Positions 1 to 8,362 of a DNA stretch of 64,000 bases are shown here, piece by piece (positions within the stretch are counted from its first letter, which is position 1; every line of letters begins with the position of its first letter). This DNA is from Luteolibacter flavescens (GTDB lineage: Bacteria > Verrucomicrobiota > Verrucomicrobiia > Verrucomicrobiales > Akkermansiaceae). The position numbers and the translations under genes are program-made. The stretch spans positions 558,001 through 622,000 of the forward strand of contig NZ_JAPDDS010000001.1 of the NCBI RefSeq assembly GCF_025950085.1. Direction: 5' to 3'. The notes beneath the pieces are model-generated. The model was not told where the DNA came from, did no database searches, and saw only the letters and a program-made list of their open reading frames with translations.

Positions 1-323
1 CCCGTGGGCTTCTTCAGGTCCCCGTAGTGCGAATCGAGCTGGAAATTGAACGTGTAGTCGAAGCTCCCGCGCGATCCCCAGAGGAAGCGGATGCCCAGCT
101 TCCACGTCGGCTGCGCAAGCGCGTAGAAGCGCTTCCGAGAAATGCCGAGGTAGTCGAAGAGATGGCGCGGGAAATTCGGGGTGGTGCTTTCCCCCACGCC
201 AATGACGCCGATGGCCGTGCTGCGCACCACCAGCACCTTCAGTTGCGGGATCTTCCGCTTGATGGAGATGGCCGCGAGAAAGCCGGCGCTGCCACCGCCG
301 AGAACGAGGACTTCTTGGATCAT
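1..323 (-). CDS. Tryptophan halogenase family protein, N-terminal part (runs off the window)
   Basis: The first 107 codons of a flavin-dependent halogenase (Trp_halogenase family) are present; the rest lies before base 1. The ATG is at 323. Residues 8-14 form the FAD-binding Rossmann loop (LGGGSAG), residues 42-48 the family's VGES-type motif (GVGESTT), and Lys75 in the WKLGIRF stretch matches the conserved catalytic lysine that receives HOCl in PrnA-type enzymes. In this family FADH2 and O2 are used to halogenate an electron-rich aromatic substrate, often carrier-bound. The diagnostic WxWxIP motif would lie outside the window. It follows the antiporter gene by 45 bases on the same strand and is probably the fourth gene of that operon. 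Halogenase-like family membership is secure; actual halogenating activity is an inference. Confidence 0.85.
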   Translation of the reverse strand, partial: MIQEVLVLGGGSAGFLAAISIKRKIPQLKVLVVRSTAIGVIGVGESTTPNFPRHLFDYLGISRKRFYALAQPTWKLGIRFLWGSRGSFDYTFNFQLDSHYGDLKKPT

Positions 324-368
324 TGGGTTTTTCTGACTTGGGTCTTGGGTTTGAAAGCGTGGCCTCCG

Positions 369-1850
369 TCAGGGCCGCACCAGGCGATCCGGAGCTTCCT
401 CACGCACCTTCATGCGCTGGAAGAGGCTCAGCAGCGGACCGGTCATGGCGGTGGTCACAAGCGCCATGATCACCAGCATCGCGAAGATGCGCGGCGAAAG
501 GATGCCGAGATCGTAGCCGATATTCAGCGCGATGAGTTCCATCAGGCCGCGGGTATTCATCAGCGCGCCGAGCTGCAGCGAGTCCCTCCAGCTCATGCCG
601 GTGAAGCGCGCGGTGAATGCCGTGCCGCCCAGCTTGCCCGCAGTGGCCACGGCGATGATGGCGAGGCAGATCATCCAGCCGCTGAAGTCATTCAGCAGGC
701 CGATCTGCGTGCGGAGGCCGGTGAAGGCGAAGAAGAGCGGCAGCAGGAGCACCGTGCTGAAATTCTCCACGCGCACCGCCAGCTTGTGCCGGAAGCCCGC
801 CACGTCCGGCATGATGGCACCGGCGAGGAAGGCCCCGAAGAGCGCGTGAATGCCCACCACTTCCGTGCAGAGCGCGGCCACGAGCACCGAGCAGATAACG
901 ATGGCCAGCGTGCGCTTCGACGGATCAGGTCGCTCCAGTTCCTCGCGGCCAAAGATGCGCGGCAGCATCGGGCGCAGGCCCCAGATCATCGCGACGATGA
1001 AGACGAGAACCAGTGCCAGATTCAGCGCCGATCCCGCCACGCTGGTGGATCCGGCGATGGCCACGACGAAGGCCAGCGCGCTCCACGCCGTCACGTCATC
1101 CACCGCGGCGCAGGTCACCGCCGTATTCCCCAGGAAGGTCTGGGACATGCCGCGCTCCTGCAGGATGCGTGCGAGCACCGGGAAGGCTGTGATGCTCATG
1201 GAGATGCCCATGAAGAGGGCGAACGCCGTGAAATTCGTGCCCGGCTGCGCCAAGCTACTATACACGAAGTAGGCAAGCCCCACGCCGAGGAAATATGGAG
1301 CCACGATGCTGGCGTGGCTCACCACCACCGCCGTGTGTGCCTTGTTCCGCACCTGCTTCACATCCAGCTCCATGCCCACACAGAACATGAAAAGACAGAC
1401 GCCGATCTGGCTGAGCAGCTTCAGCGTGCCGAGCGAGGACGTCGGGAAGACGAACTGGAACATCTCTGGCGAAAGCCAGCCGAGCAGCGAGGGTCCGAGC
1501 AGGATGCCCGCCATCATCTCGCCCACCACGGCAGGCTGGCCCATCTTCGTGAAAAGCCCTCCCGCCACGCGCGACGCGGCGATGATCACGAGGAGCTGGA
1601 TGAAGAGATGGCTCAGCGGGTGACTCAGGTTCGTGGTCAGCGAGGCGAGCATCGCGCCAAAGGCCGATGTGGGAGCAGCGGTCGCGACAGGAACTGCTGC
1701 GGCAGCAGTCGCAGCGCGCGCGTGCTCCAGCGCGAGGGATGACTCCGTATGAATCGGAGCGGGCAGCCCTGCACCCAGCTTGATGATGCCGAGGATGCCT
1801 CCACCGACCACGATTAGGACGGTGAGGTAGAAGATGATGTTGCGATTCAT
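369..1850 (-). CDS. CPA2-type cation/proton antiporter (KefB/NhaS3-like)
   Basis: A 493-residue integral membrane protein that begins with a hydrophobic segment (residues 5-30) and an Ala/Pro-rich linker, followed by about 12 membrane segments of the sodium/hydrogen exchanger fold. The QPAVVGEMMAGILLGPS stretch and the later CVGMELD and HALFGAFLAGAIMP motifs are typical of monovalent cation:proton antiporter-2 proteins. VDDVTAW holds the acidic pair of the ion site. There is no C-terminal TrkA-N domain, unlike KefB/KefC. It probably exchanges Na+ or K+ for H+ at the inner membrane. It lies between halogenase-like genes in the same direction, so it may adjust pH or ion balance for that pathway or take part in export. 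The exported ion cannot be told from the sequence. Confidence 0.88.
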   Translation of the reverse strand: MNRNIIFYLTVLIVVGGGILGIIKLGAGLPAPIHTESSLALEHARAATAAAAVPVATAAPTSAFGAMLASLTTNLSHPLSHLFIQLLVIIAASRVAGGLFTKMGQPAVVGEMMAGILLGPSLLGWLSPEMFQFVFPTSSLGTLKLLSQIGVCLFMFCVGMELDVKQVRNKAHTAVVVSHASIVAPYFLGVGLAYFVYSSLAQPGTNFTAFALFMGISMSITAFPVLARILQERGMSQTFLGNTAVTCAAVDDVTAWSALAFVVAIAGSTSVAGSALNLALVLVFIVAMIWGLRPMLPRIFGREELERPDPSKRTLAIVICSVLVAALCTEVVGIHALFGAFLAGAIMPDVAGFRHKLAVRVENFSTVLLLPLFFAFTGLRTQIGLLNDFSGWMICLAIIAVATAGKLGGTAFTARFTGMSWRDSLQLGALMNTRGLMELIALNIGYDLGILSPRIFAMLVIMALVTTAMTGPLLSLFQRMKVREEAPDRLVRP

Positions 1851-2048
1851 GGATGGAAAAGTGGGGCTTCGCTCGGAAGAGGTTCTGCGGAGTCATCCCC
1901 CCGCTGCGCAAAGCCACAGGGGAAGGCAGGAAGTCGTGGAAACGTGAAAGGGCAGCTTATCATGAGCTTGATCCTCCTCGGGATTTCCGGACGCCCTGCC
2001 TTCTCTCCGGGACTCTGCGGTGAGCGGCACGGGATGGCTTTCGCTTGT

Positions 2049-3611
2049 TTAGACCTTTGCTTCGACCTTCGCGGGGGTCGGGATGAGATCGTCCTCGTCG
2101 GGCGTAAACCAGGTGTAGAAGCCCTCGGTCAGCTCCAGCTTCAGCCAGTCGAAGAGCATGCCGCCGAGGCGGAACATGTCCTTCCGCTCCAGGGTGAAGC
2201 CGCTGAGCATGCAGCGCTGTTCCTTGTTCGTCCGGCCTAGCAAGCCGTGCTTGCGGCGGCGCTTGGCCATCGCGGCGAAGCGGCGGTTGTAGCAGCTCAT
2301 CAGCGCGGAGAAGACCCGCCCGCTCGGAGGTGAGAAGGGCGGCATGGTCAGCGCCATCTCGCCGTCCGTGAAGGGTGGCACGACCACCCCCCAGTAGTAG
2401 AGACTGAGATCCAGGCGGAAAGCCAGGCTCATCAGGTCATACTCGGCCATGTAGTGATACTTGTCCTTGTAGACCGAGTTGAACCACCGGCGGTGGCAGG
2501 TCGCGAAGTCGCGGTTGTGCCGGTCCACCAGCGGTCCCGCCGCTTCGCCCTTCCGGATGCGCGTGATGAGATGCGCGGCACTGGTGGTGCTGAAGGAAAT
2601 CCAGTCCATGCCCGGGCTGTAGAAGGGGTCCATGAAGGCCGCGGCATCCCCCACCAGCACGAAGCCGTCACCGGCAAAGGTGGTGCTGTAGTAGGCTAGA
2701 TTCCGCCGCCAGTGGATGTCCTCTTCGTCGTAGGTCGCGTCCGCGATGAGTTCGCGCGCCACCGGATGCTCCATTAGGAATTCCTTCAGGCGATCCGCCA
2801 CCTTGCCGCCCTCCTTCCACTCCACGATGCGCTGGTCGAAGACGACGCCGACGCTGGTATCCCCGCCCTTTAGCGGAATCCACCAGCTCCACCAACCGTC
2901 GCCGATGATGTGGTTCGTGGCGGTGCCGCGCACGCTGTGGCACTGCTTCACCCACTCCGGATACTTCTCCGCCAGTTCGCGGCCGTCCCAATCCTTCAGG
3001 CCCCGCCAGCGGGACCATGCGGCGGCGGTGGGGTGCTCGTCATTCCGCACCCACCAACCGTTCTTCCGCGCCAGCAGCGCGGCCACGCCGGAGGCATCCA
3101 CCACCCAGCGTGCCTTCATGGTCTTCACCTCTCCCGCGTGCTTCAGCTCCACCACCTGCTGACCACCGGCGTGCAGCTCCACATTCCGGATCACCGCGGG
3201 ACGCAGGATCTGAGCCCCGGCTTCTCCCGCGCGTCGCAGCACCTCCTCGTCAAAGGTCTGCCGATCGAGCTGGTACGAGGGAAGGCGTACTTGATACTTC
3301 GCGCCCAACTCGCTGGCCTGCGAGATATTCTCCACCTCATCGTTCTTGAACCAGAAGCGCAGACCCTGTTTGCAGATGTGGTGCTCATTCAGGTAGCGCG
3401 TCAGCCCCAGCACGCGGCCCATGAAGTACGCGCTCACCTCCACGGTGGCCTCGCCGACACGGCGGCCCAGGCGCTCGGTGCGCTCGATGATCAGCACGCG
3501 GATGCCCGGATTGTGCCGCAGCAGGAGCGTGGCGGTGGCCGCGCCGGAGAGCGCGCCGCCGAGCACGATCACGTCGTAGTCGTCTCGCAAGTCGGTGTTT
3601 TCCATCGTCAT
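2049..3611 (-). CDS. Flavin-dependent halogenase-like FAD oxidoreductase
   Basis: About 520 residues, with an N-terminal FAD-binding loop (VLGGALSGA, about residue 17-25), a GEATVE motif near residue 54, a lysine in CKQGLRFWF near residue 81 that aligns with the catalytic Lys of halogenases, and a WSWWIP stretch near residue 241 that fits the halogenase signature WxWxIP. GDAAAFMDPFYSPG is the second FAD motif. These features place it among the flavin-dependent halogenases or close homologues rather than plain geranylgeranyl reductases. The start is ambiguous: ATG at 3611 or 3605, or TTG at 3614; I used 3611. Its start is 7 bases from the stop of the upstream halogenase-like gene, so the two are surely cotranscribed. 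The substrate is unknown. Confidence 0.85.
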   Translation of the reverse strand: MTMENTDLRDDYDVIVLGGALSGAATATLLLRHNPGIRVLIIERTERLGRRVGEATVEVSAYFMGRVLGLTRYLNEHHICKQGLRFWFKNDEVENISQASELGAKYQVRLPSYQLDRQTFDEEVLRRAGEAGAQILRPAVIRNVELHAGGQQVVELKHAGEVKTMKARWVVDASGVAALLARKNGWWVRNDEHPTAAAWSRWRGLKDWDGRELAEKYPEWVKQCHSVRGTATNHIIGDGWWSWWIPLKGGDTSVGVVFDQRIVEWKEGGKVADRLKEFLMEHPVARELIADATYDEEDIHWRRNLAYYSTTFAGDGFVLVGDAAAFMDPFYSPGMDWISFSTTSAAHLITRIRKGEAAGPLVDRHNRDFATCHRRWFNSVYKDKYHYMAEYDLMSLAFRLDLSLYYWGVVVPPFTDGEMALTMPPFSPPSGRVFSALMSCYNRRFAAMAKRRRKHGLLGRTNKEQRCMLSGFTLERKDMFRLGGMLFDWLKLELTEGFYTWFTPDEDDLIPTPAKVEAKV

Positions 3612-3618
3612 CAAGAAA

Positions 3619-4938
3619 TCAAGAAACCAGGGTCGGGGTCTTCGCGTCCGTCTTCTCCGGAGCCTTTGCCAACGGCACGGCGAGCGGGTCGGAGAAGTCG
3701 ATCTTCTTCACGATCGTCTTGCGCCGGTGAATCGTGCACACGGCGTAGAAGGCCCAGACGTGCAGGCGCAGGCGCCAGCCCATGCGGGTATTGCCCGCCA
3801 CGAGATTGTTCACCGCCCACTCCATCCCCTTAGGCGGATGCTCGTCCATGAAGACCTCGAAGGAGTCGTTGTCGTAGAACATCCGGATCATGTTCAGGAA
3901 GACCTCGCACATCTCCCCCACCCGCTTCGTGTAGCGTTTCTGCGCGCGGGGCGTCAGTGCCGTGCCCTTCGCATCCGCCGCCACGATCTCCTTCGCCGCG
4001 GCATGGCCGGAGCGGATGGCCAGCATGACACCGGAGGAGAAGATCGGATCAATGAAGCCCGCTGCGTCGCCGATGAGCAACCAGCGTGGCCCGGCATTTT
4101 GCAGGTGCCGGTAGGTATAGTCGCCGGCGAAGTTGTATTCGTTTACCCGCTCCGCGCCAGCCATGCGCTTCTGAAGCTCGGTGGAGGTGGCCACCACGTG
4201 CTCGAAGCACTCGCCGGGACTCATGCCCGTCGCCTTGAAGTGCTCCAAGGTCTGCACCAGGCCGATGGATGTCTTCTCCGCGTCCAGCGGGATCATCCAG
4301 AACCAACCGAAGTCCAGGCGAACGATGGTGATGTGGCCGTGATACGGCGCATCATTCCGCTTCACGCCTCGGAAGTGGGCGAAGGTGGCGAATTTTTTCG
4401 GCAGGCCCAGATCCGTCTTCGGCAGGTTCATCTTCCTGCCGAGGAAGGCGTCGCGCCCGCTGGCATCCAGCACCCAGCGGGCGGAGACCTCGTGGACCAC
4501 GCCGTCTTTCTCACAGGTCACCGTGACGCCATCGTCCGTGACCTTCGCGTCCTTCACCTTCGTCTCCTGCCAGACCTCGCACCCGAGCGACGCGGAGTTT
4601 TCCAGCAGCAGGTTGTCGAACTTCGCGCGCTCCACTTGGAAGGTCTGCGCGTAGCGGTCCTGGAGGTAGCGCCCGAAGATGATGTTGATGCCCGCTCTCG
4701 AACTTCCGAGCACGAACTCCGCACCCAGCTTCTCCATGAAGCCATGCGCGACCATCTTGTCCCACGCGCCGATCTCGCGCAGCACGTCATTCCCATACGG
4801 GATGAGCGACTCGCCCACGTGGAAGCGCGGGAAGCGCTCGCGCTCCAGGATCAGGACTTTCTTCCCCGCCTGCGCAAGTACGCTACCTGCCGTACTTCCG
4901 CCCGGGCCGCCGCCGATGATGATCGCGTCGTAGCTCAT
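3619..4938 (-). CDS. Flavin-dependent halogenase-like FAD oxidoreductase, first gene of the operon
   Basis: A 439-residue protein with a perfect FAD loop (IIGGGPGGSTAG, residues 7-18), a VGES motif at 41-44, Lys70 in the EKLGAEF segment, WFWMIP at 212-217 matching the halogenase WxWxIP signature, and GDAAGFIDPIFSSGV as the C-terminal FAD-binding motif. The size and motif set resemble halogenases that act on carrier-bound substrates (CmlS/PltA type). Known family chemistry is FADH2-dependent halogenation, which needs a partner flavin reductase; none is seen in this window. It is the promoter-proximal gene of the minus-strand run that continues to base 1. A 7-bp palindrome with a 3-base spacer lies about 105 bases upstream of its ATG. 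The alternative reading is a non-halogenating aromatic monooxygenase or reductase of the same fold. Confidence 0.87.
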   Translation of the reverse strand: MSYDAIIIGGGPGGSTAGSVLAQAGKKVLILERERFPRFHVGESLIPYGNDVLREIGAWDKMVAHGFMEKLGAEFVLGSSRAGINIIFGRYLQDRYAQTFQVERAKFDNLLLENSASLGCEVWQETKVKDAKVTDDGVTVTCEKDGVVHEVSARWVLDASGRDAFLGRKMNLPKTDLGLPKKFATFAHFRGVKRNDAPYHGHITIVRLDFGWFWMIPLDAEKTSIGLVQTLEHFKATGMSPGECFEHVVATSTELQKRMAGAERVNEYNFAGDYTYRHLQNAGPRWLLIGDAAGFIDPIFSSGVMLAIRSGHAAAKEIVAADAKGTALTPRAQKRYTKRVGEMCEVFLNMIRMFYDNDSFEVFMDEHPPKGMEWAVNNLVAGNTRMGWRLRLHVWAFYAVCTIHRRKTIVKKIDFSDPLAVPLAKAPEKTDAKTPTLVS

Positions 4939-5042
4939 GGCGTGGCCATCCCCGGGCCGGGACGGAGTGATGTCTCAAGACGATGATGCACGATAATTTC
5001 GTGCAAACATGCGGTCGCCATCGTCGAGGCATTTCATAATGG

Positions 5043-5059
5043 AATTGCATTTTGCAATT
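5043..5059. promoter_or_regulatory. Palindrome upstream of the halogenase operon
   Basis: AATTGCA, three bases, then TGCAATT form a perfect inverted repeat, with partial extension on both sides (GGAATTGCA / TGCAATTTCC). It lies 105-121 bases upstream of the first halogenase-like gene. The shape fits a dimeric regulator site. On neither strand is it followed by a T-run in the right place for a terminator. No cognate regulator is next to it. Confidence 0.3.
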
Positions 5060-5102
5060 TCCAAAAAAGTCTCCATTACTCACGTCGAACTAGAAACGCA
5101 CA

Positions 5103-5609
5103 TCACACTGATCTGCGCCGCGAACTCACTCGCCAGGCCAGAAAAGAAACCCAAGGCACCACGAATCCGAGCATCACCAACCAGTGCGGGATGAACACAC
5201 GCCATGCGTGCCGAGGCTCACCAAGCATCCCGGACTTTAGAGCATCATGGAAGGTCGGTAGCGCGTCCTTCGCATAGTCTGGCAAACGATTTGAGTCATC
5301 ACCCTCCCCTCCGCGCATCAGTAAAGGTGGAGGCATCGGCGAAACCGTCATCTCGGTTAACAACGTGAACTCATCCCGCCTCATATCGTAGCCGATCGGA
5401 ATCCCCCGCGTGGAAAACCCTATCCGTTCGAACAACAGACCGCCGCCGATATTACCGGCGTGGTAGTCGTCTTTCAGAACGACAGTCGAAGCGAACCGCA
5501 ACGAATCACTCCATATCCAAACCAGCGAGACCACCACAAACAGCCCGAGCCAAAAGCTTCTCCATCGATAATATGGGCGTCGGTCCGTCACGAGAAACCA
5601 ACCTCGCAA
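5103..5609 (-). CDS. Hypothetical membrane protein
   Basis: A 168-residue protein of no family that I recognise. It has a hydrophobic segment at about residues 18-38 (WLGLFVVVSLVWIW) and a second near the C-terminus at about 140-158 (HWLVMLGFVVPWVSFLAW), with a polar roughly 100-residue domain between them that should face the periplasm, and an Arg-rich tail. This two-anchor layout resembles small exposed membrane proteins of unknown role in Verrucomicrobiota. Base composition here is lower in GC than in the halogenase genes. It stands alone; the neighbours give no clue to its job. Confidence 0.6.
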   Translation of the reverse strand: MRGWFLVTDRRPYYRWRSFWLGLFVVVSLVWIWSDSLRFASTVVLKDDYHAGNIGGGLLFERIGFSTRGIPIGYDMRRDEFTLLTEMTVSPMPPPLLMRGGEGDDSNRLPDYAKDALPTFHDALKSGMLGEPRHAWRVFIPHWLVMLGFVVPWVSFLAWRVSSRRRSV

Positions 5610-5850
5610 ATGGCGGGCGGGAAAAGGAAGACATTTGGCTAATCGATGCCAAGCCGCCTCTCGACTTTTCCCATCGCTGAAACCCTGCCTTGAGACAAAA
5701 AATTTAGCGGTGCTGCTTCACCGCAAAGCTGCGGACGTTTACAGATCAAAGGAACCTGACTCACCTGTCGAAGTCAGGAAGTTCCGCAAGATGAGAGCGC
5801 GTGCTGTGGACCATACACGCTCCACCTCATCGCCTTTATAAACGACGAGA

Positions 5851-5876
5851 CCTGCCCGCCTGATAGGGCGGGCAGG
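5851..5876 (-). terminator. Hairpin terminator after the DUF1328 gene
   Basis: A perfect 10-bp stem (CCTGCCCGCC pairing with GGCGGGCAGG) with a 6-base loop lies 20 bases beyond the stop of the minus-strand DUF1328 gene. In that direction it is followed by a short, mixed T/A stretch (TTTATAAA), so it is a strong hairpin with a weak U-tract. Confidence 0.6.
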
Positions 5877-5896
5877 ATCACTCGGAGAGGTTCAAC

Positions 5897-6055
5897 CTAC
5901 GCTCGGCGGGTGGTCAGCATGGAGACCAACCAGACAATCAAGAAAAGAACGAAACACACCTTCGCGATCGTAGCGGCAGCGCCTGCAAGGGCACCGAAGC
6001 CGAGGACTGCTGCGATGATGGCGACGACGAGGAATACAAGTGACCAGTGGAGCAT
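5897..6055 (-). CDS. DUF1328 (YtjA-like) small membrane protein
   Basis: A 52-residue protein with ATG at 6055 and TAG at 5897-5899. It reads [20 protein letters not shown] and continues with [32 protein letters not shown], i.e. two membrane helices with a Gly/Ala-rich turn. This is the hallmark of the DUF1328 family, whose members are often found in stress and envelope gene sets. It is followed by a hairpin terminator. The role is unknown. The family match is strong because nearly every position of the short consensus (W..F...A..AA.LGFG..AG.AA.IAK..F..F) is present. Confidence 0.88.
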   Translation of the reverse strand: MLHWSLVFLVVAIIAAVLGFGALAGAAATIAKVCFVLFLIVWLVSMLTTRRA

Positions 6056-6499
6056 AATTTTGTGGGGTTTATTCTACCCGCAATCTCAATTGCATCACGG
6101 ATGCCAACGAGTTTCAGCCTCGCTTCACAGCATGGCGGAAGGCGCGCAAGCCCTAGTGAAATCAAGGATCACGCGGTATCCCGGCATTCTTCAGTCGGCC
6201 AAAATGCGGCTCGATTTTCCATCGGGCGAAATGCAAAACGCCGAAATCGTCGCGCACTCTGCACGTTGGCATGCGGCAACAGTTGAATCGCCTTCGTTAA
6301 CGATCCTGGACTGGTGCGAGAGACACGAGTTCGCGTGTCGATGGATGACGTTTGCACCTTGCCCATTCACCGATGCACTCCGCCTTCCAGAGGATGGATC
6401 GCGAGCCTGAAGACATTGGGAGAACGGGGAATTGAGGAGCAGGGAACATCGGCATGGTGACTGCGAGAAGCTCGAAGCAACCACCGACCAACTCTTCCG
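6056..6499. other. Gene-free stretch between the DUF1328 and DUF6799 genes
   Basis: About 440 bases between divergent genes. Open frames exist on both strands, but none has a plausible start, composition or protein-like sequence. It presumably carries the two promoters. I see no repeat or hairpin worth naming. Confidence 0.5.
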
Positions 6500-7174
6500 A
6501 TGAAAGCGATCCATCTCACTTTGACTTCGGCAATCTCTTCCATCGCCATCCTCACGCAGATGGCATCAGCCGACGATTTCACGATGAAGGACGGAAAGCT
6601 CATGGCCATCGAGGACGGCGAGTCTATCGAGGTCATGCAAGGCGTCACATTGCAGGACGGCACCGAGATCACCCGCGGGGGCGACGTCACCTCAGCCGAC
6701 GGACGCACTTGGAAACTCCAGGAAGGAGACAAGCTCATGGAGGACGGAACCTTCCGAGCGCGCATCTTCATGAATGGCGTCCTGAAGGAGAACGGGAACG
6801 TCCTGATTGTTCGCGCAGGGGAAAAGCTGGAACTCTCCAAGGAAACCACACTGACCGACGGGACCCGAGTCATGACCGACGGGAGCGTCATTCCGAAGGA
6901 TGGCGAGAAGTGGAGCCTGAAGGACAATGACGCGATCCTCATCGACGGCCGCCCCCTTCTGGAAGGCTCGGTGATCATCAAGGATAGCAAGCCCCACCTC
7001 GTGAAGGAATGCATGGGCGAACCTCTGGACGAGAAAACCAAACTCGGAGACACGGAGATCCATCCGGATCTAACAGTGGACTTCAAAGGCGATGGCGATG
7101 AGACAGCGCTCAAGGAAGGTGATATCGTCAAGCCGGACGGCACGATTCTCCGCGCTGACAGGACCAAGAAATGA
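6500..7174 (+). CDS. Secreted DUF6799 repeat protein
   Basis: A 224-residue protein with an N-terminal signal peptide (about residues 1-24, cleaving near AxA). The rest is built of repeated short units of the form 'M-x-DGK-L-x-x-x-DG-x-x-x-x-L-x-DGT-x-V-x-x-DG', which is the DUF6799 pattern. I count at least three such units (near 29-65, 75-120 and 120-165). Asp/Gly-rich turns suggest a beta-rich, perhaps cation-binding exported protein. Function unknown. It converges on the protease gene with only 23 bases between the stops. Confidence 0.75.
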   Translation: MKAIHLTLTSAISSIAILTQMASADDFTMKDGKLMAIEDGESIEVMQGVTLQDGTEITRGGDVTSADGRTWKLQEGDKLMEDGTFRARIFMNGVLKENGNVLIVRAGEKLELSKETTLTDGTRVMTDGSVIPKDGEKWSLKDNDAILIDGRPLLEGSVIIKDSKPHLVKECMGEPLDEKTKLGDTEIHPDLTVDFKGDGDETALKEGDIVKPDGTILRADRTKK

Positions 7175-7197
7175 TCACCGGTATGCGCAACCTGCGA

Positions 7198-8037
7198 TCA
7201 GTTCTTTCGCGACGCGCGATCCTTCGCGATAATGCCTTCGATCATGCCAATGTCGGGGCGCGTCGTATGAGAACCCGAGCGCATCCATGCTCGGCCGAAT
7301 GCGCGCACCCACCGGTAGTCGGCGCGGGTCACGATGCCCACCAATTCGCCTGCCGCAGTGACAACGGGTCCACCGCTGTCACCAGCGACCACCGGAGCGG
7401 ACAGCTTGAGATCGGAGTGTCGGTTTCCATCACCTGTCGGGCCGCGGCTGATGATCTGTCCTTGGCTCGGCTTCCACTCACCGCCGCCGAAGCCGAAGGT
7501 GAAAATGCCGGCACCGTTTGCAAGGGAGCGATCCTTCGCCCACTTCACGCCGGGAGTATCGACATCGGCATGGAGGATCGCGAGGTCCGCAGCCTTTTCG
7601 GTCCACACCACCCGGTAGGATCGAACCACCGGCTTTCCGGACTTGTCCATGCAGAAGAGTCCTCCGTGACCTTTCAGGGGAACGTGGGCGGCAGTAAGGA
7701 AATAGCCGTCGCCGAGAGCGACCGCGGATCCGTAACCATCCGACCCGGGCATCGCAAAGCGGACGTCATCACCGGCACCCGGGGTGCTCACCATCATGGG
7801 CATGCCGCCGTCGGAGAGGATCGCGCTGTGCCGGTGGAAGAACTGCTTCACCGGACGCCCGTCGATGCGGTCATGCACGGTCCTCGCGGATGCCTCGGAC
7901 TTCCGTTTCATCGAGTCCCGCGAGACCCAGGATGAGACGGGCTCGTCCTTGCGGACTTCGATGGAGGTGCATGCGGCGCACACTATGAGTAGTGCGCAGG
8001 CGAGGATACAACGGATGAGACGGTGGAACTCGTTCAC
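7198..8037 (-). CDS. Trypsin-like (S1) serine protease, probable lipoprotein
   Basis: About 279 residues from the GTG at 8037; the frame stays open to a TTG at 8118. I prefer the GTG because it puts a hydrophobic signal right at the N-terminus, ending in a lipobox-like CAAC (imperfect: Cys rather than Leu at -3). The chymotrypsin-fold triad is visible: TAAH for the histidine, ADLAIL for the aspartate, and GDSGGP for the serine. There is no PDZ domain, so it is not a typical DegP/HtrA chaperone-protease. It is likely a periplasmic or outer-membrane-tethered protease. The substrate is unknown. Confidence 0.82.
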   Translation of the reverse strand: MNEFHRLIRCILACALLIVCAACTSIEVRKDEPVSSWVSRDSMKRKSEASARTVHDRIDGRPVKQFFHRHSAILSDGGMPMMVSTPGAGDDVRFAMPGSDGYGSAVALGDGYFLTAAHVPLKGHGGLFCMDKSGKPVVRSYRVVWTEKAADLAILHADVDTPGVKWAKDRSLANGAGIFTFGFGGGEWKPSQGQIISRGPTGDGNRHSDLKLSAPVVAGDSGGPVVTAAGELVGIVTRADYRWVRAFGRAWMRSGSHTTRPDIGMIEGIIAKDRASRKN

Positions 8038-8362
8038 GATCGGATAATCCGGATGCCGCAGGAGACCTTCCTCCCCGGAAGCCGGTCGCTTGATGCCGTA
8101 TCCGGCGAAAAAGCGCAAACCGAAAGCCGCCCTAACATTCTAACACTTTGGAGGTTCCCGCTATCGTCGGATTGCACAAGGCAATCATGGGCTCGCCCTC
8201 CATCACTCCGGCCCGCTTGTCGCGTCGAATCAAGCCGGACTCACCTCTTGAAAATGAAGGTGCCCACGGTCCCTCCCCGAACCGCGGGCACCGTGCGTTT
8301 CCGCACTTGGCTGAAACATTCCCCACAATGGAGGAAAAGCAAATGGGAGCGGGGTGCGGGAT
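8038..8362. other. Gene-free stretch between protease and phytochrome-like genes
   Basis: About 325 bases. It contains the hairpin at 8259-8292 that probably ends the minus-strand phytochrome-like gene, and the upstream region of the protease gene. A 100-codon plus-strand frame (8148-8450) overlaps the phytochrome-like gene and does not look like protein. Confidence 0.5.
8259..8292 (-). terminator. Probable terminator of the phytochrome-like gene
   Basis: A 12-bp stem with one mismatch (GGTGCCCACGGT against ACCGCGGGCACC) and a 10-base loop, 70 bases past the stop of the minus-strand gene. In that direction it is followed by a moderately T-rich stretch (TTCATTTTC). Confidence 0.45.

Noticed and set aside
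27-1742. A 571-codon plus-strand open frame
   Set aside because: It is antisense to the antiporter and halogenase genes, has Arg/His-rich composition typical of a shadow frame in GC-rich DNA, and shows no protein family.
3595-4986. A 463-codon plus-strand open frame opposite the halogenase-like gene
   Set aside because: The opposite strand carries clear FAD and halogenase motifs; this frame is a His/Arg-rich mirror.
5041-5062. The palindrome as a terminator of the hypothetical membrane protein
   Set aside because: On the minus strand the T-run precedes the hairpin instead of following it, so it does not fit an intrinsic terminator; I kept it as a possible operator.
5635-5841. A 68-codon plus-strand ORF between the membrane protein and the DUF1328 gene
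   Set aside because: No ribosome site, basic and low-complexity sequence, and no neighbours in that direction; I cannot support it.
5910-6410. A 166-codon plus-strand ORF
   Set aside because: It overlaps the well-supported DUF1328 gene on the opposite strand and its sequence is not protein-like.
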